Source: Brevipalpus yothersi | Lineage: Eukaryota; Arthropoda; Arachnida; Trombidiformes; Tenuipalpidae | Reading direction: 5' to 3' | NCBI GenBank assembly: GCA_003956705.1 | Contig: QZCP01000246.1 | Span: 215,497-279,496 of the forward strand | DNA length: 64,000 nucleotides | Part shown: positions 48,855 through 61,968 of the stretch, one piece after another | Position numbering within the stretch: the stretch's first letter is position 1 | How the letters are laid out: every line of letters starts with the position of its first letter | The notes under the pieces: generated by a model | Database searches by the model: none | Told to the model about the DNA's origin: nothing | The model's input: the letters and a program-made list of their open reading frames with translations, nothing else | Position numbers and translations under genes: made by a program

Positions 48855-49756
48855 TTGCTTATTTATTGTTCGATTTTTGTTACAAAAAACTTGAACAACT
48901 TTTTTTCCAATCAATCACCGGACATTGTGTAAATATATTGTGCATTAATTTGCTACACCATTCTCTAAATCAGCTGTTTTTCAATCAATCGGGATGAACA
49001 TTCCATATCTCACTGGATCAAAGATTACTGCTAAGCATCAAGTGTTCCCTATTCAAACAAAGAATTAGGTTTCTACCCACTTAGTAATGATGAATCACTG
49101 TACACCACCACTGCTCGATAATAAGCTTACCGATCATTTGAATTCTTCAGTTTGCCCTTCAAGTTCGTAGCTCTAATTCGAATCTTTTGGGACATTTGCG
49201 CAGAAAAATTATCTTCTTCGAAAATTCAACATGATAGAACACACACGCATTAAAGTGAACTATGGATTGGAGAATTGCATCGAATCGCGAGTTTGCTCCA
49301 AAGTAACGGTTCATGTATATGCATCTCTCATGCTTCCCTCTCTTCCCTAATCGAGAACCGATCAACGATTGAAGGTTAATTGAGAGTGCAAAGTGGTCAC
49401 AGTGTACCTGTATTTTAGTGGCTATTTATTCTAATGGTTAGTGATTAAGGTATGCTGATTGGAACCTAAATTTCAAGTGTGTCCACTGGTTTGTGATTTG
49501 TGATTCGGAAGTTTCAGCCTTTCCATTTCTTTTTCAGTAATCTTATAAACAACATCATCATAAACATCAATTTGTCTCACCACACTAGACACCGCTGGCA
49601 ACAAATCAAGCCGAACCATCGATAATATTTGGACAATTTACCTTTCTCCTTCTCCTCCTCTTGACGATCAATTTCCTTGTCTTTAATGTGTGCATAACTC
49701 TGTCAACTCATTTTTAGTGGAGAGAAATATTAATTTAACCTAATTACAGAGCAGCT
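48855..49756. other. intergenic region before synaptogyrin
   Basis: TRMT10C 3' UTR and synaptogyrin promoter. The sequence ATTACAG ends 6 bases before the synaptogyrin ATG and looks like a splice acceptor, so an untranslated exon probably lies in this interval. Confidence 0.5.
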
Positions 49757-51156
49757 ATGGATGGTGGAGCTGCTTATGGAGCAGCAAAAGCTGGAGTTCC
49801 ATTTAATGTGGTTGAATTTGTCACAAGACCTCAAGTCATACTTCGTTTCCTTTGCTGGGTAAGTTATCTGTTGGCTTATCAGAATCCACAGAATATCTCC
49901 TCATGTGTGTGTTTATGTTGGTTTTTGAGCAATTTGCTGGATCACTGATTATGGGAATCATTTTTTCTATCTGATTGTCTAAGCAAAATCAGAGAGAACA
50001 TCGATGAAAATTGATTAAAAATGATTTGCTATGCTCGTTATGGTTGCCGGTCATTTTATCCAGTTGCTACAATCAATTAATTTGGACTGTTCATTCAACT
50101 CAATCTAGATTTCCTAACTTTGTTCGACTTGGTTCATCCAGTAGATTTAACATTTGATCATCCATTGAGTGGCAATTTGTGAATATCCATGTGTTCTCGG
50201 AGTCATTCATTGATCATGTATCGCACTTTGAATTATGCTGCTCAATTACATTCCATGTATTCCAACTATTATGATAGTCAATTCTTTTCCGGTAGTCACC
50301 ACTCTTCAAAAATTCATCGAGCTCAGATTTTCATGACTGATTATGGAAAGTTTCATGCAATATGTACCACATCATGGTACCTTAGAGAGAATTTCGAGAA
50401 GTTCGAAATCATCTACTTGGATCACTTAGTACTGAGAAGAAAAATTTGATGAATTTACACATCAATTTCTATGGTTTCAAAGCAAGCTACTATTCCTGAT
50501 GTCTTTCTCGATGATTAAAATCATATTTCTTTCTCTCTTTTCAGCTATTCTCCGTAATTGTGTACGGTAGTATCAATAATAAGGGCTGGTACAAGCAAAA
50601 GTGCTTATACAATGGAAGTGGTAATGTATGTCGTTTCGGACAAACATTAGGACTGTTTGGTCTGTTGGGAGCTGTTGTTTTGTTAGTATTGGAAGGTCTA
50701 TACCAGAATATATCAAGCATCAAAGTGAGACGTCGAATAGTAGCTGGTGATCTCGGTTTTTCCGCTCTATGGGCTGTGCTATACTTTTTTTGCTTCGCGA
50801 CTCTTGGAATATCATGGTCACGATCACCGTATCCAGAATTCGGATATGGTATTAACAATTTACGTGCTGCCATTGCATTCTCTTTTTTCTCCATCTTCTC
50901 TTGGGCTGGATGTGCTTACTTCATATACCTTCGATGGAAAGCTGGTTTCGAAATGCCTCAATTCTCTGGTGGCTATGAGGATGAATCCGCACCACCGGCT
51001 GCGGAATACTATCCGTATGCAAGTGGTGATGCCAATGATGCGGCTTATCGAGATCAAGGAGTTTATTCTCAACCATCTTATGATCAATACGGTGGAGGTA
51101 ATATGCCGGCGGGAATCTCTCAACAGCAGACTAGCTATCCAGCACCAACATATTAA
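49757..51156 (+). CDS. Syngr: synaptogyrin (synaptic-vesicle MARVEL protein)
   Basis: Four-helix vesicle membrane protein involved in vesicle biogenesis and exocytosis. Two coding exons, 49757-49858 and 50545-51156, in phase 0; 237 residues. The start FNVVEFVTRPQVILRFLCW leads straight into TM1 (LFSVIVYGSI), and the first luminal loop carries CLYNGSGNVC. Further helices follow (FGLLGAVVLLVLEGL; ALWAVLYFFCFATLGISWS; AIAFSFFSIFSWAGCAYFIYLRWKAG, the last of these shown in parts: AIAFSFFSIFS and WAGCAYFIYL). The cytosolic tail is Tyr/Gln/Pro-rich with repeated YxQ and PSYDQYGG units, as in the family. The exon 2 acceptor follows a clean pyrimidine tract (CTCTCTTTTCAG). The 3' UTR appears to be about 1.2 kb, ending at AATAAA 52341-52346. 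Confidence 0.97.
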
Positions 51157-52709
51157 GAAGCAATAATACAGCAGTGTAATGATCAGCACAATAAGGGTCT
51201 TCATTGACATTCCGCGGCTCTTAATCATCTTCAACTCGGTGAATTTTATCAAAGACTTTTCTCCTTATTTTTATTATTGGTTTTTGACGAATTATTTGAT
51301 GAATTATTTTGTTTTCTACCTCCATCTATTTATCGAATAAGGTTGCTTTCCATTTCCTTAATTTTGCTCACCTATTGAAAGCAATCATTAATTTTTCTCT
51401 TCTGCTTCTATATCAACAGCGATCTCAGTTTTTAAGAGTTTTTTGCTAAAATTTTATCCATGGTCCTCATGAATGCAATGTATCATCTCTATATCTTCAT
51501 CGATTTTCCTCTCCTCGATAGTTATGAGCCGTTTTATTTATCATCCAGTTTTTTGGATTAAAATTTGTTTGAATATATGTATGAAAAATATGATCTTTAG
51601 ATTCAATATATCATATATCATCCATGATGGTATCTAAAGATTTTCAGTCAGTTGAATTTGAGAGAGAAAAAAATGCAATAACTTCGACGCCCTAGATACT
51701 GAGGTTTTCGAGCTTACAAGTTGAAGCCATTCATCTTTCTCAACCCCAGTTCTTGAAAATAATTTTCTGCATGAATTATAGAGCTGATTATCATCTGTAG
51801 TTCCTTGTTTTTTTCAATGTTACAAGTAACACTCTTCCAGTTAAAAGACATCTTTTGATATTCCTCGCCACCATACCTCACAAATGGACTTTTGAAAAGA
51901 TTATTCTTGATCCATCAACTCTTTCTGAGTCAACTCTTGTCATGGGGAACATGTCAATCCAATTCTTTCCGATGACCACAATATTGGATAAAACATCATC
52001 GTTCTGATGCATAGAATAATGATAAAAGATACATCTATATATATATCAATGATCTATTTTTGATTGTTATGCCACTAAATACCCTCAAATTCAAAGTTCT
52101 CACTTGTGAATGTGACAAGATGGCAAACTTTACAACCTGATCTCTAATTTTCATCTCTTTCGAGATTTTATTTAATTATCTAGTTTTTTCCATTCTGTAA
52201 GGCAAGCACCTAATGTATTGTCAACATAACACTGACTTCTTTCTTTTCTTTTTAACAACTGCTTTCAAAGATTGTCCAAGTGTTCCAAGCTGGTAGAGTG
52301 TACCAATGTAATACTTAATGAGAATGGTGTACAAAATGAAAATAAAAGTGTTCAAATGTGTGTAAAAACGTAAGGTTTCGTTTTGTTTTTCAGCATTCTT
52401 TCATAATCCAGAATTAACACAGAGATATAAATATAAAATAGAAATACAAATCGACACAAGCATCAATATCCACATGGAATCATAAAAATATGAAAATAGG
52501 CGAAATTACAAAGGGGTATTATTATACACAAAATATTCATGGTAGGAATTTCATACATTATCACAATTTTTTTTAATCCGAAAACATGTTAATATCGGAT
52601 TTAACCCCTAACTAATGGATCACATTAAGTTTTGTGCCGAGAAACTATTGAATAATGGAAACATAAAAACATCCCTTTCAAGTTGTATTCGCTTATTAGT
52701 ATTTTTTCA
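51157..52709. other. synaptogyrin 3' UTR and convergent PHD-gene 3' flank
   Basis: Synaptogyrin (plus) and the PHD gene (minus) converge here. AATAAA at 52341-52346 with a GT-rich stretch behind it serves the first. ATTAAA on minus at 52572-52577 may serve the second. No coding exon. Confidence 0.6.
52341..52346 (+). terminator. poly(A) signal of synaptogyrin
   Basis: AATAAA followed within 25 bases by a GT-rich element (GTGTTCAAATGTGTGT). It lies 1185 bases past the stop. Confidence 0.6.
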
Positions 52710-53351
52710 CTAGCATGATTGACAAATGAAGAATAATTGTTTCACTTCTTTGTCCGTCTTTTCAGAATAAACTGTGCAACCTTGATGATAATAATTATTG
52801 CACATTAAGCAGCATAGCCATCTCTCTTCATGGTCATCTCTCTCTGATCCACAAAATACACAGATGATGGTCTCCTCATCACCACTTTCAACATCAATAA
52901 TTTCTATATCACTTGCAACATATACAATGTCGTCACTCTCATCATCATTTATTGTTATTGTGGGAATCTTCGATTGCTTTTCGGAAGCTAATTTTCTGAT
53001 GCGTGAAGATCTCCTGGAGTAGTTTGATGATGGCCAAAAATCTTCATCTGAAGATGAGTCTGACGTTGAATCATCATAATTCAATCTAGAATTCGATTTC
53101 CTTGAGACTTTACGTCTGTTTCTTCTCCTTCTTGTTGATTGACTTGCTAAAAAAAGTTTTGATATTAATTATCATAAATGTATAAATTTTGAAATTCAGA
53201 AAACTTAGTGTAAATTTTTAAATCACTTACCTTCATCATCAGATCGATCTATGGCCAAATTTCTCAAGCGTATATCAATTTTTTCAATATTTTCCCGAGC
53301 TTTCCTCATGATGGCTTCGATTGATAAGTTCGACATGGTTGCAAATTTCAT
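52710..53351 (-). CDS. small acidic PHD-finger protein with tandem SIM-like motifs
   Basis: Family not recognised. Two exons, 53351-53231 and 53146-52710, give 185 residues from the ATG of MKFATMSNLS; a second in-frame ATG at 53336 is a possible start. Parts: a short helix rich in Arg/Glu (about 10-35), a basic stretch (STRRRRNRRKVSRKS, about 43-57) likely to act in nuclear import, an acidic Ser/Asp segment, then DIVYV and IEIIDVESGDEE (113-133), which look like two SUMO-interaction motifs. At the extreme C-terminus is a complete C4HC3 PHD finger: C136, C139, C153, C156, H161, C164, C182, C185. The protein stops at the last Cys. A histone-tail reader or SUMO-linked chromatin role is inference. 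A derivative of a transposon-encoded PHD finger is another possibility. Confidence 0.75.
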
Positions 53352-54254
53352 CCCAACACTTGGAAGAGAAACTTGAGAGGGCAGAAACTTTTCAACGAGA
53401 ATCAAATATAATGTTAATCAATCCAGATTTGTGCAAGATCAATTGTGTTGATGAAGATCAAAACGAAAATATGAACACAACAAAATATTCAAACAAAAAC
53501 AATCAAAATGAGATCAAACAACTAAGGAGTTAACCAAAAATTTGTTCTAACAAATAAAAGTTCGACGCCAAAAATGTTCTAAAATGCCTTGATTAGCTTT
53601 TTTTCACTTTTAGCGCCTATTTTGAATTACTAATAACTTTTTTTGGTGATAAAGCACAAAAAAAGATTTTTTTTCATATTCTGAATTCATGAGATTCGAA
53701 ACAGTAGTGTGGAGAATGAATTGAACTTTTTTCGCAAAATTTCTGCTTCACTTTATTTTTTTGCAAAGTCAATTACTTGGGAATTGGAATCAAAAAATGT
53801 TCTCCCAGGTGTTCCCCTAGCTTTTCCCATGAATTCAATAAACATGTATTCATTTTGTTAAACTATTCATCAAAACTACGAAGAGAATAAAAATTCCAAA
53901 GTCTCCAAATTCTTTTAGATTGTTTAAAATAATCCGCATCCATTCATCAATAATCTTTTCGAAGAAAAATCACCCCACGGTATTATCGAACGGAGGTGGA
54001 GTTGCCATGAAAGAAGTATCAAGCGAAATTTGCTTGCTCTTTTTTAGCTCATCAATCGAAGAATACGTTTTCTATTTTATTCTCTATCGATAAAATATAT
54101 TCCCCCCTATAAGAATATCAAGGGTCTTGAAGATGACAAAAGAACAAAAAGTCATAACAACCTCTCTACGTATGTGTTGGGCAAAGTAAGAGGCTTAACT
54201 TGCCTCTACTCTCTTTACTTCCAAACATCTCAATTGCATGTTGACACAGAAGAT

Positions 54255-54255
<1 letters not shown>

Positions 54256-54291
<36 letters not shown>
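54256..54291. repeat. (CT)n microsatellite
   Basis: About 36 bases of CT repeat. Confidence 0.95.
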
Positions 54292-54293
<2 letters not shown>

Positions 54294-54468
54294 ATCGAAT
54301 AGAGACATGATAAAAATTCTGGTATCTTCACAATCCACATCTAGTATATGCAAATAAGGTCCCTATATTCCTTATTTGTGTCTGAATTCGTATTATCCAT
54401 CAAACCGTGAATTATATATTTTCAGCTGATCTTGAAGAAAGAAAGAAAGAAAGAACTAGAGAGAGAGG

Positions 54469-54480
<12 letters not shown>

Positions 54481-54547
<67 letters not shown>
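54481..54547. repeat. (GA)n microsatellite with GAAA-rich leader
   Basis: About 67 bases of GA repeat preceded by GAAA units (54435-54454). Confidence 0.97.
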
Positions 54548-54551
<4 letters not shown>

Positions 54552-54836
54552 CCAGCATTAAGAACACAAGGTTTCACTGTGAGTTGTTTGACTTTTGCTG
54601 ACTTCCTATGCTTTTTTCATCTATTATATTTTTGGAATCTTTCAAATTCCATTTTGACTCAATGAATAATCGTTTTCCAGAACATAATCCAAAAGTCCAC
54701 CATTTCTCCTCAAATCTTTAAGTATCATGTATTGATTCACAAACATTTGGAAAACAACGTTCTTTGAAACAAACAAAAAATGCAGAAACTAAAAATAAAA
54801 AATGTAGATATACATGAGCCCTGCAAGTCTTACTTT

Positions 54837-54862
54837 CTTTCCCACTTTAATAAGTGGGAAAG
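54837..54862. repeat. perfect 11-bp inverted repeat (hairpin)
   Basis: CTTTCCCACTT, a 4-base loop TAAT, then AAGTGGGAAAG. No mismatch in the stem. Confidence 0.9.
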
Positions 54863-55001
54863 TTACTAGCCTTTTATAACCGAGACTTCTTCCACTTGAA
54901 TCATACCAAGTCAAATGGTCCATTCTTGTGGCACATACCAAAAATTTTGAACGAGCCTTTTTCATCGTAAAAATATATAAACTATCGGAGAGTAGAAAGT
55001 T

Positions 55002-55029
55002 GAGAGGAGAAAGAATTCATTCTCCTCTC
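55002..55029. repeat. perfect 10-bp inverted repeat (hairpin)
   Basis: GAGAGGAGAA, an 8-base spacer AGAATTCA, then TTCTCCTCTC. Confidence 0.9.
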
Positions 55030-55926
55030 TCTATGATATCTGATGAACTCAAGGCAAAGAGGGTGAAGAGGGCCAATGTTACCAATCTTGAACTGAATAA
55101 ACGATTCTGGCCATTCACCCACTGAACTTTCACTCGTACTTTATTTTGAAACTCAATCTGATGAATTGTTTTTGGGCGGCTTTTCAGGGTGAATAATGTT
55201 CTGACACCTCATGGTGACCCTATTTTTTGAAGAAAGTTTTCTTTCCTAAAAACTGACCATTATTGTTACAGCTCATTGCCATTGGGTCAATGGAAGTAGT
55301 TCTATTGCAAATGTTGACCACCAAAGAAGAGAGAAAGAAAGAAAGAGAAAGAGAGAGAGAGAGAGAAAGATAATATTGATGATCCTGAACTCAGATGGGC
55401 CTTGATGAATTCAGTTAATCAAATCAGTGTGAGTTGAGCCTGGACAACGACATCGGTGCGAATATCATTTACAATGTTGTGGAAATTTTTTTCCTACTCA
55501 TCTAGGAAAGATGCTGAGGATTGAGATGCTCTTCCTGAACCATGAGAATATAACACTCTTCGATGATGGACCGTGAAGATGGGGAAGAAAAGGAGGCCAA
55601 ATGAGATTAAGCCTAGATTATCTAATTTGTCATGCTGTAATTTCCTTGTTTTAATCGTTTACCATATAGATGCCCGATTTTTGGGTAAGTGTCCAAGTTT
55701 ACTGAGCTGATGGGCTTCAGAAATGCTAGTTTAATTCCTATTCTCTTAGAGCTCGTCACTCAGTTTCCAACTTATAATGAATAGGCTGAAAAATAGGATG
55801 AACTATTGACATGATAAGGCTTGATAATGAAGTTGGAGAACTCCTAATCAGGGAAACTTACATCAACCATCTCAAGTATTAGCATTGCAAATATACAAAC
55901 CCTGAACATTTTCATCGTCCAATATA

Positions 55927-56612
55927 CAGAGTGTTTGAAAATTAACACTCAATCTTTGATCAAGCATAATCTTTTTTTCTGGAGAGTTTGAGCATTAGAA
56001 TTTTGATAGGAAAGATGAGTTGGTCATAAAAACGCTTCGAGAAGAAAAAATTTGATTTTTCCCTGATCATATAGATTTTCAGGCCATTTTTCGCTTTTCG
56101 GGCCATTTTTAGAATTTTTCAAAAATATTCATCCGATTTCCACAAAAGAGGCATCAAATTAATCACAATCTTGCATTCATTCTATTCAACTAGAAATTAG
56201 GGTCTGAAAACTCTTTAGAACTTTTTTAGAACAGATAAAATCGAAGAACACCGACAAAATATTCAGTTTGAATCTCTGTTTATGATGAAATTACCCCTGA
56301 TAGATGAAAAAATTAGTGGAAAGTGACCTAAACAATTAATAGACGTTTTTCTAACACTTTACATTAGTTTTTGTGCAGTTTTAATCAGAAATCTGAAAAA
56401 TTTTTTTAACATGGGAGCTCTATGGGAGATAAGGCTGGTTTTCTCGACTCCCCCAGTCTCACCCCCTGAATGGGAGCCATTATCTTCAAAGCCCTATCCA
56501 TTCCATACTCTTGAATGCCTTGAATACAGCAAGCGAGTGCTACAGCTCTACCTCTCACTCTGCAGCTTTTGGTGTGCTCTCAAACTTTGAGCGTTGATTT
56601 TCAAACACTCTG
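55927..56612. mobile_element. non-autonomous Tc1/mariner-type element (MITE-like) with TA target duplication
   Basis: The left end 55927-55959 and the right end 56580-56612 are inverted copies of one 33-bp sequence. They are identical over the first 16 bases (CAGAGTGTTTGAAAAT) and match at 29 of 33. Both ends are bounded by TA (55925-55926 and 56613-56614), the target duplication of Tc1/mariner elements. The 686-bp body has no open frame resembling a DDE/D transposase, so it would need a transposase supplied elsewhere. The GC-richer stretch near 56445-56475 differs from its surroundings. No second copy was noticed in the window. The superfamily call rests on the TA sites and end sequence only. 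Confidence 0.8.
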
Positions 56613-58635
56613 TACTGTACAAAGCTTAACATATTCTTGTGTAACAAAAATTTGTTACATCATGAGGACAAGGGTCTAATCTAGGCTGACTTCACAATGT
56701 TCAGTCTTATTGCAAGATTCTTCTCCAAAATTCCAATCATCTATGAATTGAACCCAGTCAATGTTGACAAGTTTGGTTATTGAATTTGACTAATCATAGT
56801 AAATTTTCAGGTGAATAGTACGATTGATCTCAATTCTACCAAATAGACTCACTTTCCATTCCTTTGATCAAGCCTAAAAAGAAGATTCTGAAGAAAAAGT
56901 ATATATCTGATGATGCCTGGTGAATAGATTGGCAAATATTGCTAAATGAGAAGAGTGAATGTGTCATAAAGAAAAGTGAGAGTATGTATCATAAATCATG
57001 GGAAATGTTGGAGATCATGCAGGGTGAATCGGAAAAGTTTCTCTGCTGGATAGACTATGGATGGAGAAAAATATCCTACAGATAGCGAAATACTTTGGAC
57101 AATGTAGTTGAGAATAGCAATAATAGATTTTGATGAGATTGGCTTGAATTGGTTTGATAGAAGCAGATGTGTTCCTCGTTCCAGAGAGAGGATCGAAATA
57201 TGAGACTACTACCGAAAGAATTCAAGTGATAAAGTAACAAGTGATGTAACAAGATTGGACCTGAATTTTCCAGATAATTTGAGATACTTTTGCTTTCGTT
57301 TCGATATTTTAAGTTAGCTCTCCTGTGCATGATGATGATAAGCTTAATAAGATTTACAGATGGACTCGCCAAAAGTAAACCCGATAGAGAGAATAGTTTT
57401 TTCTTTTCTCTCGCTCTCTGACAATCTCTCTCTTATTTGAAGTGCAAAATTACGTCACTAGCCTCTAACTTATGAGAGGTATCTAAATCGGAAGCATCCT
57501 TCTTTAGCATGAAGGAATATCTTCATCACTTCAAGTTAAGATGCATCATCCTGAAGGATTGTGTATGATGCTAAATCTGACTTTTGTACATCTTCAAGAA
57601 TATCGATCGAAAGAATACGTATGAGTATGGCTTGTTTAAGTGTGTATCGAGAATTGAGAAGCTCTTGACGATACATATTCTTAAAGTAACCAATAAATGA
57701 TGGGAAAACTTTTTTTTGACAATATGGTTTGGAATTCTTCCTAGTCAGCTTCGATTGGTAAAAAATATGATTTGCTCAGAATAGAAACTCTTGACTAAGA
57801 ATAGTAATAAATAACAAAATTCAGCCATGCGACCATTGAATGAATCTGATTTGTAGTCCAACATGCACTTCACCCACCAAACATACCAACAGTCTAGCCC
57901 AGCAGTAAGAAAAATTCTCAAAACATATAAATAAATATATATTCCATCATGAACAAAAACTATTTATTCCTTCTTCACAATCATGAGGAAATATTTTCTC
58001 TTTTGCCTGAAAGAAAAACTTGTGTGTGTCAAATGGTTGATAACAGACATGAATCGACATACACATACACATTGAATTACCAATAGCCAATAGTAAATGG
58101 TGAAGAGTAACGTTTACATGAGATGGTTAAGAATTTAATCTTCCAGGAAGTGATAAACAAATCCTGGACCAGAAACAACAACGTTAGGAGCTCGATTTTC
58201 TCATTCAATAGAAAGTGTCTCAACATACACAAGCTATTGTCTCTCTCTCTCCTTTTCTCCGATCATGACATGAAATGATAATAGTTGTACATGGGACATG
58301 GAGTCACCAGAGATTCACATTACAAGTATACACATAGTCACTTTTTGGGGGCTAAGATTTCATTTCGATCGATCAGAGGTTTGAGTTTTGCTTTCACTCC
58401 ATACATGTGTGTACTAAATGGTCCTGGTGGTCATTGGGAAAGCTAATCACTTCCGGGAATATAAGAGTGAAAATATATTTCCCATTACAAAATAATATTA
58501 TTCAGAATGTTTTTAGGAACCCGGAAATGCAAAAATACTCCTCATAAAAATGTTTGATTACAATGTTGAAATTTCTTGGATAGAATCTTGATATGGATGC
58601 AAAGTTTGCATCTTGTGTTTGAGAAGAGGAAAATT

Positions 58636-58638
<3 letters not shown>

Positions 58639-58667
<29 letters not shown>
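58639..58667. repeat. (CT)n microsatellite
   Basis: About 29 bases of CT repeat. Confidence 0.93.
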
Positions 58668-58668
<1 letters not shown>

Positions 58669-58819
58669 ACAAAAGAATATGAGAACTTGTAAACTGATTT
58701 CCATTATTTACACAGAGGTGTCATATAAGAATGATGAAAATTGGCTATTAGAGATGCTGAAAGAGGAAAGTTCCTCTTGGAAGCTGAGAAATGCTAAGAT
58801 TTCCACATGAATCAGAGCA

Positions 58820-58828
<9 letters not shown>

Positions 58829-58893
<65 letters not shown>
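58829..58893. repeat. (GA)n microsatellite
   Basis: About 65 bases of uninterrupted GA repeat. Confidence 0.97.
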
Positions 58894-58895
<2 letters not shown>

Positions 58896-61800
58896 GTTCA
58901 TCATCATCTCCATCAACTATAATGATGATTAAGCAGTCTTTATACCGTAGATAATCGACGTTCTTGAAGAAGCCATGTTCACTGGACTATCGTACTTCTT
59001 GAGTGTATGTGTGAGTGTGATGAGAAAATGGGAAGAAATGGAATTTGGTATCTTTTTCCATGTGATATAAGAATATTCTCCCATAAAATGCTCTTTCCAC
59101 TTTAGCAGCTTTAGCTGAGTGAAAATGAATCCTAGAAAAGTTCAATGGCATCAGTTAACTATTGAATCAGACACCATCATGCCGCCTGATCGGTTAGCAC
59201 ATTGATTTAACAAATCATCATGATTGAGTGGAAGAGTTGAACGATTTATGTGCATGTGTATGTGTGTGTGTGCATGTATCGAAGATGTACATGATGGTAA
59301 CTCAACCAGGAAGAATGAAGAATCACAATTTATTCGATAATGAGTCTATGATAGCTTTTGTTTTGTGGTAGCAGATTTTTTCTGGGTTCAATGAAATCAA
59401 CTCAAACAATTTGATCGGAAGTGAGCACCTCAGATAGCGACGTTGGATTGGAAGAATCATTCGTAGGGACACACACACTCACACAAAATTCTGAGGATGT
59501 GAGATTGATGAAGCTGAAATGAATCTTTTCCAGCTTTCAATCTATTCTCTAGACTTGTGAGAAAAAAGTCTACTCCTAAATCAAAGAATGATCTATTGTA
59601 ACTGTGGAAAGAAGATGTGCCCAGTCAGACAGAGTAGTATATGATTAGGTGAATGATTAGAGAGAGCGAGAGAGAAATGATTTTGCAACACAATTCCCTT
59701 TGAGAATTTGGAAAAGTGAACCTTTTGCTTCTTCGTTGATTCCCTTGTTTGAAGATGACTTTGAGAGCATTTCTATGTGCAAAAATCGTTAAGTTTACCA
59801 AGAAAAAGAAAGAAGAAAATATTTCTCAAGATTGTTGCTACAATATTGGTATACTGTTAAAACCTTTACGTGTAAAAATGGATCTCGTGGGATCAGTATA
59901 GCACTCTAGTTAGGCAAAATATTCTCAGAATTTATTCTCAAGGACTGACAGGGAATCAGCTAGTACAACAATGTATTTGATCTTGAGTTGGCTGATTTAT
60001 GGTTTTTATGCCCGGAAAACCCTTCTAACTATCTGTTGACTATCGAAAGTCGCAAAAGTTTCTAGAATTCAGAAAGAAGATCTCAACTGATCCTGATAAG
60101 CCATTGAAAAGAGGACAAATACAAATACGCCTATGGGCAGACTAATGATGGATATTGTGGCAATTGAAAAACTATACTCATCTCTAAGAATGTATCTTTT
60201 TTTAAAATAGTCAGCGGACAAGTCCCTCAAAATGATTAAGATGTGTCGAATCTTAATTGAATGATTTGTAGACAAACACTTTTCTTCTAAGTTTAGTTGA
60301 TATTTACCAGAATCAAGATTCTTTGAGAGCTGGTTGATACGAATTAACAAAGTGATTCGAGTATTCTTACAAGATCCTTCAAGCTCACCTCTTGATTTCT
60401 AATGTTCTAAGTGAAGAAAAAAACTAGAGATGAAAAAAAACCAGAAACTCAAATAAACTATATTGGATGTACAGATAGCTTCCTCTTTGAACAGCTTTTA
60501 TTTGACTTGTTTTTGGGAAAATTATTTGAATTATTTGAATTCCGCCATCCTAACTTCTACTTGCCCAATCAAAATGGTAATGAGATTCTCATGGTATATT
60601 TAATGGGTCCTTGATAGCCTTTCGGTTTGATTGGATATCATATACACCCTAAGATTGCATTTACCAATGTTAATAGCTTTCGTTTGCTTTAGAAGCCTAG
60701 AGAGTCGAAATATACAAGCCAATGTGGAAGCATTCCATTGCATTCACACACGTTTTTTTCAGATATTCTCTGTCTTTTCAATTAATCAACTGTTCTTTTT
60801 CATCCTGTGTGTGTAACGTGCTTCACTTGTAGATGAATTGCAATCAAAAGCGCGTGAAAATGAGAAGCAATTGATGACCAATGAGAGAAAGTAGATAGCA
60901 TGAGTGTAACGATTCTGATGAATTCTGTGTGAGGTACGAAAGCCTCAGCAAATGTGAGTCTATTACGTCAATGGAATTGTTTGTACAAGAAAAGATGATT
61001 AGGCTGATCATCCTGCTATAAATGACCTCATCATACATTGAAAATTAGAGGAATACCGATCGTTAATCAATTTTGTTACGATATATCCTGATCACAGGCA
61101 CCCAATCGTAACTTGTTGAATGCTGTTACCATCCAAAATTCTTTCTTTCTTCCTCACTCTTATGCTTTCCAGTATCCATGACAATCTTCATCCGGGATAA
61201 ATCGAAAGATGCTGATGAGAATGCGTGATAGATGCTGCAATTCTCGGTAGCAACTGAAGAATCTCTCTCTCACAGAGCTGAGCGAGTCTTGGAAGCTTTC
61301 GGAAGAAGATATACTCTATACATACGATCTTGAGATTTGAATTTTATTCTATCAGTGAGTATACATATATATACATATTCACGATAGAAAACTTGTGTCT
61401 TGGGTGGGAAAATTATTCCCATAAATTCAAGCCTACCGGGCATAACTCTTTTTTGGGGAATTCTTTTCCAAAATTATTCACTTGACGAGTTTTCAAGAGT
61501 TTTTGTCAACCCTTGAGAGACAAATTTTTTTGCTTTTTGCCTCTTCACATCAATAGCTTGTGTCACGTGTGTTCTGACTGTGTGTATGTGTATGTGTCCA
61601 TCGTCACACTTTTAATCTTATATCTACTTGTGTATCTGTGAAAATTTCATTAAATTTCACCAAATATTTCGTAACTCTTTCACTTCACTGCTGGTTTCAT
61701 CATCTCTCAACCTTGAAACGAACTTTATCCCATCATAAAACAGTTTCAAATCATTGGAAAGTGAATGAGCTATACATCTATACACGTACTTACATCGGTG

Positions 61801-61968
61801 ATCATATCAACTCTCGATTTCATTTCCCTATAAACGTTTCTCCATAAGTTCATGAGAACTTTCGGAATAACTTCCAATCAGATCTAGATAGAAAGAGGGA
61901 GATAGAAAAAGAGAGACTGAAAAAATTTTTCCCATCCCTCTATTCATTCCATTCATTCCTTTAAGGTG

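Larger units (their letters stand above)
53352..61968. other. gene-poor region between PHD gene and GPCR exon
   Basis: About 8.6 kb with no supported coding exon. It contains microsatellites (54256-54291, 54481-54547, 58639-58667, 58829-58893), two perfect hairpins (54837-54862, 55002-55029) and a TIR-bounded element (55927-56612). Upstream untranslated exons and regulatory DNA of the GPCR may lie in its right-hand part. Confidence 0.6.

Noticed and set aside
54407..54665. Arg/Glu-repeat open frames
   Set aside because: They are translations of the (GA)n microsatellite, not genes.
61564..61569. CACGTG E-box about 400 bases upstream of the GPCR exon, with others at 12711-12716 and 27564-27569
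   Set aside because: A few perfect E-boxes are expected by chance in 64 kb and one is inside coding DNA, so no clock control can be claimed.
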